This document shows positions 62,730-64,000 of a DNA stretch of 64,000 nt, piece by piece. The notes beneath the pieces were generated by a model. That model ran no database searches. It had not been told where the DNA came from and saw only the letters and a program-made list of their open reading frames with translations. A program made the position numbers and the translations under genes. Origin of the DNA: JBFXAM01 sp050184295 (lineage in GTDB: Bacteria > Planctomycetota > Phycisphaerae > UBA1845 > Fen-1342); the NCBI GenBank assembly GCA_050184295.1, contig JBFXAM010000008.1:9573-73572 (forward strand). The letters are read 5' to 3'. The first letter of the stretch is position 1, and the number at the start of each line of letters is the position of its first letter.

Positions 62730-63299
62730 TTGTCCGACGAGACGGAACCCACTCTGGTGCTCGCGGCCGGCCGCTACCTGCGCCTCTTGCGGCGCGGCCG
62801 CTGGGAGTTTGTCGAGCGTGTCAACGTGACGGGCATCGTTGCACTGCTCGCAATCACCGACGACCAGCGCGTGCTGCTGTTGCGGCAATATCGCGAGCCG
62901 ATCCGCCGCTGGGTGATCGAGCTGCCGGCGGGGTTGGTCGGCGACGGCGTCGGGCAATCACACGAAGCTCTCGTCGACGCGGCTCGTCGCGAGCTGCTCG
63001 AAGAGACGGGTTATGCGGCGGAGCAATTCGAGCCACTGACGGTCGGGCCGCCGTCGGCCGGTCTCAGCACTGAGCTCATTACGTTTTTTCGCGCCACACG
63101 CCTCAAGCGCGTGCACGCGGGCGGCGGCGTGGACGGCGAACAGATCGAGGTTTTCGAAGCACCCATCGACCGGATCGATGCGTGGCTCGCCGAGCGCGAG
63201 CGCGGCGAGATGGTCGATCCAAAGGTCTACACGGCGATGTACTTTCTACGGTGCGGCGGTCGGAACCCGTGCGCGCGCGAGTTCACCGATCGGGCGTAG
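62730..63299 (+). CDS. Nudix hydrolase, ADP-ribose pyrophosphatase-like
   Basis: A 189-residue cytosolic hydrolase; TTG 62730 is chosen because GGAG lies six bases before it and the upstream part is not Nudix-like. The Nudix box GQSHEALVDAARRELLEETGY fits the pattern G-x5-E-x7-REUXEEXGU, with VIELPAGLVG just before, the ADP-ribose-type arrangement. It probably hydrolyses ADP-ribose or related nucleoside diphosphates to limit their build-up. Confidence 0.9.
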   Translation: MSDETEPTLVLAAGRYLRLLRRGRWEFVERVNVTGIVALLAITDDQRVLLLRQYREPIRRWVIELPAGLVGDGVGQSHEALVDAARRELLEETGYAAEQFEPLTVGPPSAGLSTELITFFRATRLKRVHAGGGVDGEQIEVFEAPIDRIDAWLAERERGEMVDPKVYTAMYFLRCGGRNPCAREFTDRA

Positions 63300-63303
63300 T
63301 GCG

Positions 63304-64000
63304 CTACGGCGTCGCGGCGGCCTGCGCGGGACGCGTGGTCGGCGCGTTGAACCGCCGCAGCATTTCCAGCGCCTCGGGATGATCGGGCTGTATTTCGAGC
63401 GCGCGCTGAAAAGCCGCGACGGCTCGTTCGATCTGCGACGTGTGCATGCAGAGGAAACCGAGCCGCACGTGCGCATTCGCGTCGTTGGGGGTGTAAGCGG
63501 TGATGCGCTCGGCAATCGGCAGGATTTCGTACAGCCCCATCAGGCGCCGGATTTCCAGCTGCTTGGTCATCACGTCGGAGAGCAGCGACAGGATCGCGCC
63601 GGCCTCCGCCTCCTTGCCCGCGACCAATCGATCCGTCGGCACGCCGCGCGCATCGCGGCGGTATAGCGCGAGGTGCGCATCCTGGAGCGTCTGAATCTGA
63701 ATGATGTAGGCTTCCTGAAGCCCGTTGATGAGCTTCACGTTGGTCGGGTTCTCGGCGAGCTTCTGGCGCGCGAGCGACTCCAGCTTCGCGGCGTTTTCCA
63801 TCGCACGATCGTATTGCCGCAGATCGAGCTGGATCGAGACCTGGATCGCCAGCGCGTCGGTGCTGTCGGGCGCCTGCTTGACGGCGCGTTCGGCGGTCTC
63901 CGCCGCCTTCGTGAGCTGGCCCTCGCCGCGATACGCGGCCGCGAGGACGCCCAGCGCTTCGCCGAGCTGGTCGGCGGGCGCGACGCGCGACGCGTTTTCG
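63304..64000 (-). CDS. TPR-repeat protein, partial at window edge
   Basis: The frame is open through the right edge; translated from 64000 it continues ENASRVAPADQLGEALGVLAAAYRGEGQL, TPR-like. TPR signatures are visible at AAAYRGEGQLTKAAETAERAVKQAPD and HVRLGFLCMHTSQIERAVAAFQRALEIQPDHPEAL. The first ATG is 63801 but lies inside a TPR unit, so the true start is beyond the window. It is a likely protein-interaction scaffold. Converges on the Nudix gene with 4 bp between stops. Confidence 0.8.
   Translation of the reverse strand, partial: ENASRVAPADQLGEALGVLAAAYRGEGQLTKAAETAERAVKQAPDSTDALAIQVSIQLDLRQYDRAMENAAKLESLARQKLAENPTNVKLINGLQEAYIIQIQTLQDAHLALYRRDARGVPTDRLVAGKEAEAGAILSLLSDVMTKQLEIRRLMGLYEILPIAERITAYTPNDANAHVRLGFLCMHTSQIERAVAAFQRALEIQPDHPEALEMLRRFNAPTTRPAQAAATP

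Overview
The window looks like a chromosomal piece of a high-GC planctomycete (Planctomycetota, possibly Phycisphaerae-like). Three secreted proteins end in the paired calcium-loop, dockerin-like motif (DNFDIDxFVxAL) that is common in that phylum. Other pointers are a PPi-type phosphofructokinase, a 7TM-HD phosphodiesterase followed by ybeY, many small secreted or lipoprotein genes of unknown function, and strong GC3 bias that creates long spurious antisense frames. I see no rRNA, tRNA, IS element or CRISPR array. Family names rest on recognised motifs only; nothing was searched.

Layout. 1-3.4 kb: intergenic DNA with a 38-bp tandem repeat, two secreted dockerin-like proteins (one with kelch repeats) and an RRM RNA-binding protein. 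3.6-13.8 kb: serS, an orphan HNH-like protein, a two-halved M16-like protein without the zinc motif, an FmdB-type zinc ribbon, two small membrane proteins, pcm, a lipoprotein hydrolase and a ThiF/MoeB-like E1 enzyme. 13.9-24.3 kb: a trypsin-like protease, secreted unknowns, an MFS permease, tatA, a PPC/NDN-repeat surface protein, rpmI-rplT, phosphofructokinase and an internally duplicated Cys protein. 24.3-30.3 kb: a giant triple beta-helix dockerin-like protein preceded by a perfect 15-bp hairpin, then an orphan MoxR ATPase. 30.4-32.3 kb: a PvuII-type restriction-modification locus with intact controller and endonuclease genes but a frameshifted methyltransferase. 32.4-49 kb: CPBP protease, 7TM-HD protein plus ybeY, a lipoate-ligase-like enzyme plus aldehyde dehydrogenase, a LolA-like protein plus S41 peptidase, tilS plus a GT39-like enzyme, a cysteine-less TlpA-like protein and a coiled-coil protein. 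49-55 kb: trpF, NAD salvage (pncB-pncA), a zinc protein, and an ABC ATPase/permease pair. 61.9-64 kb: DUF3299, Nudix and TPR proteins.

The most unusual part is 55.1-61.6 kb: three tandem minus-strand copies of a two-gene module plus the relic 3' end of a fourth. Each module encodes a small secreted protein with 14 conserved cysteines and a large secreted protein of 459-520 residues. Each is preceded by a nearly identical TTGACA/TACAAG-type promoter whose spacer holds a poly-G run of 9, 7 or 6 bases (spacers 19, 17 and 16 bp), and each is followed by a conserved hairpin ending 10 nt after the stop codon. Long near-identical patches between copies, alternating with diverged ones, suggest gene conversion. 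I read this as a candidate phase-variable, recombining family of secreted protein pairs; its function is unknown.
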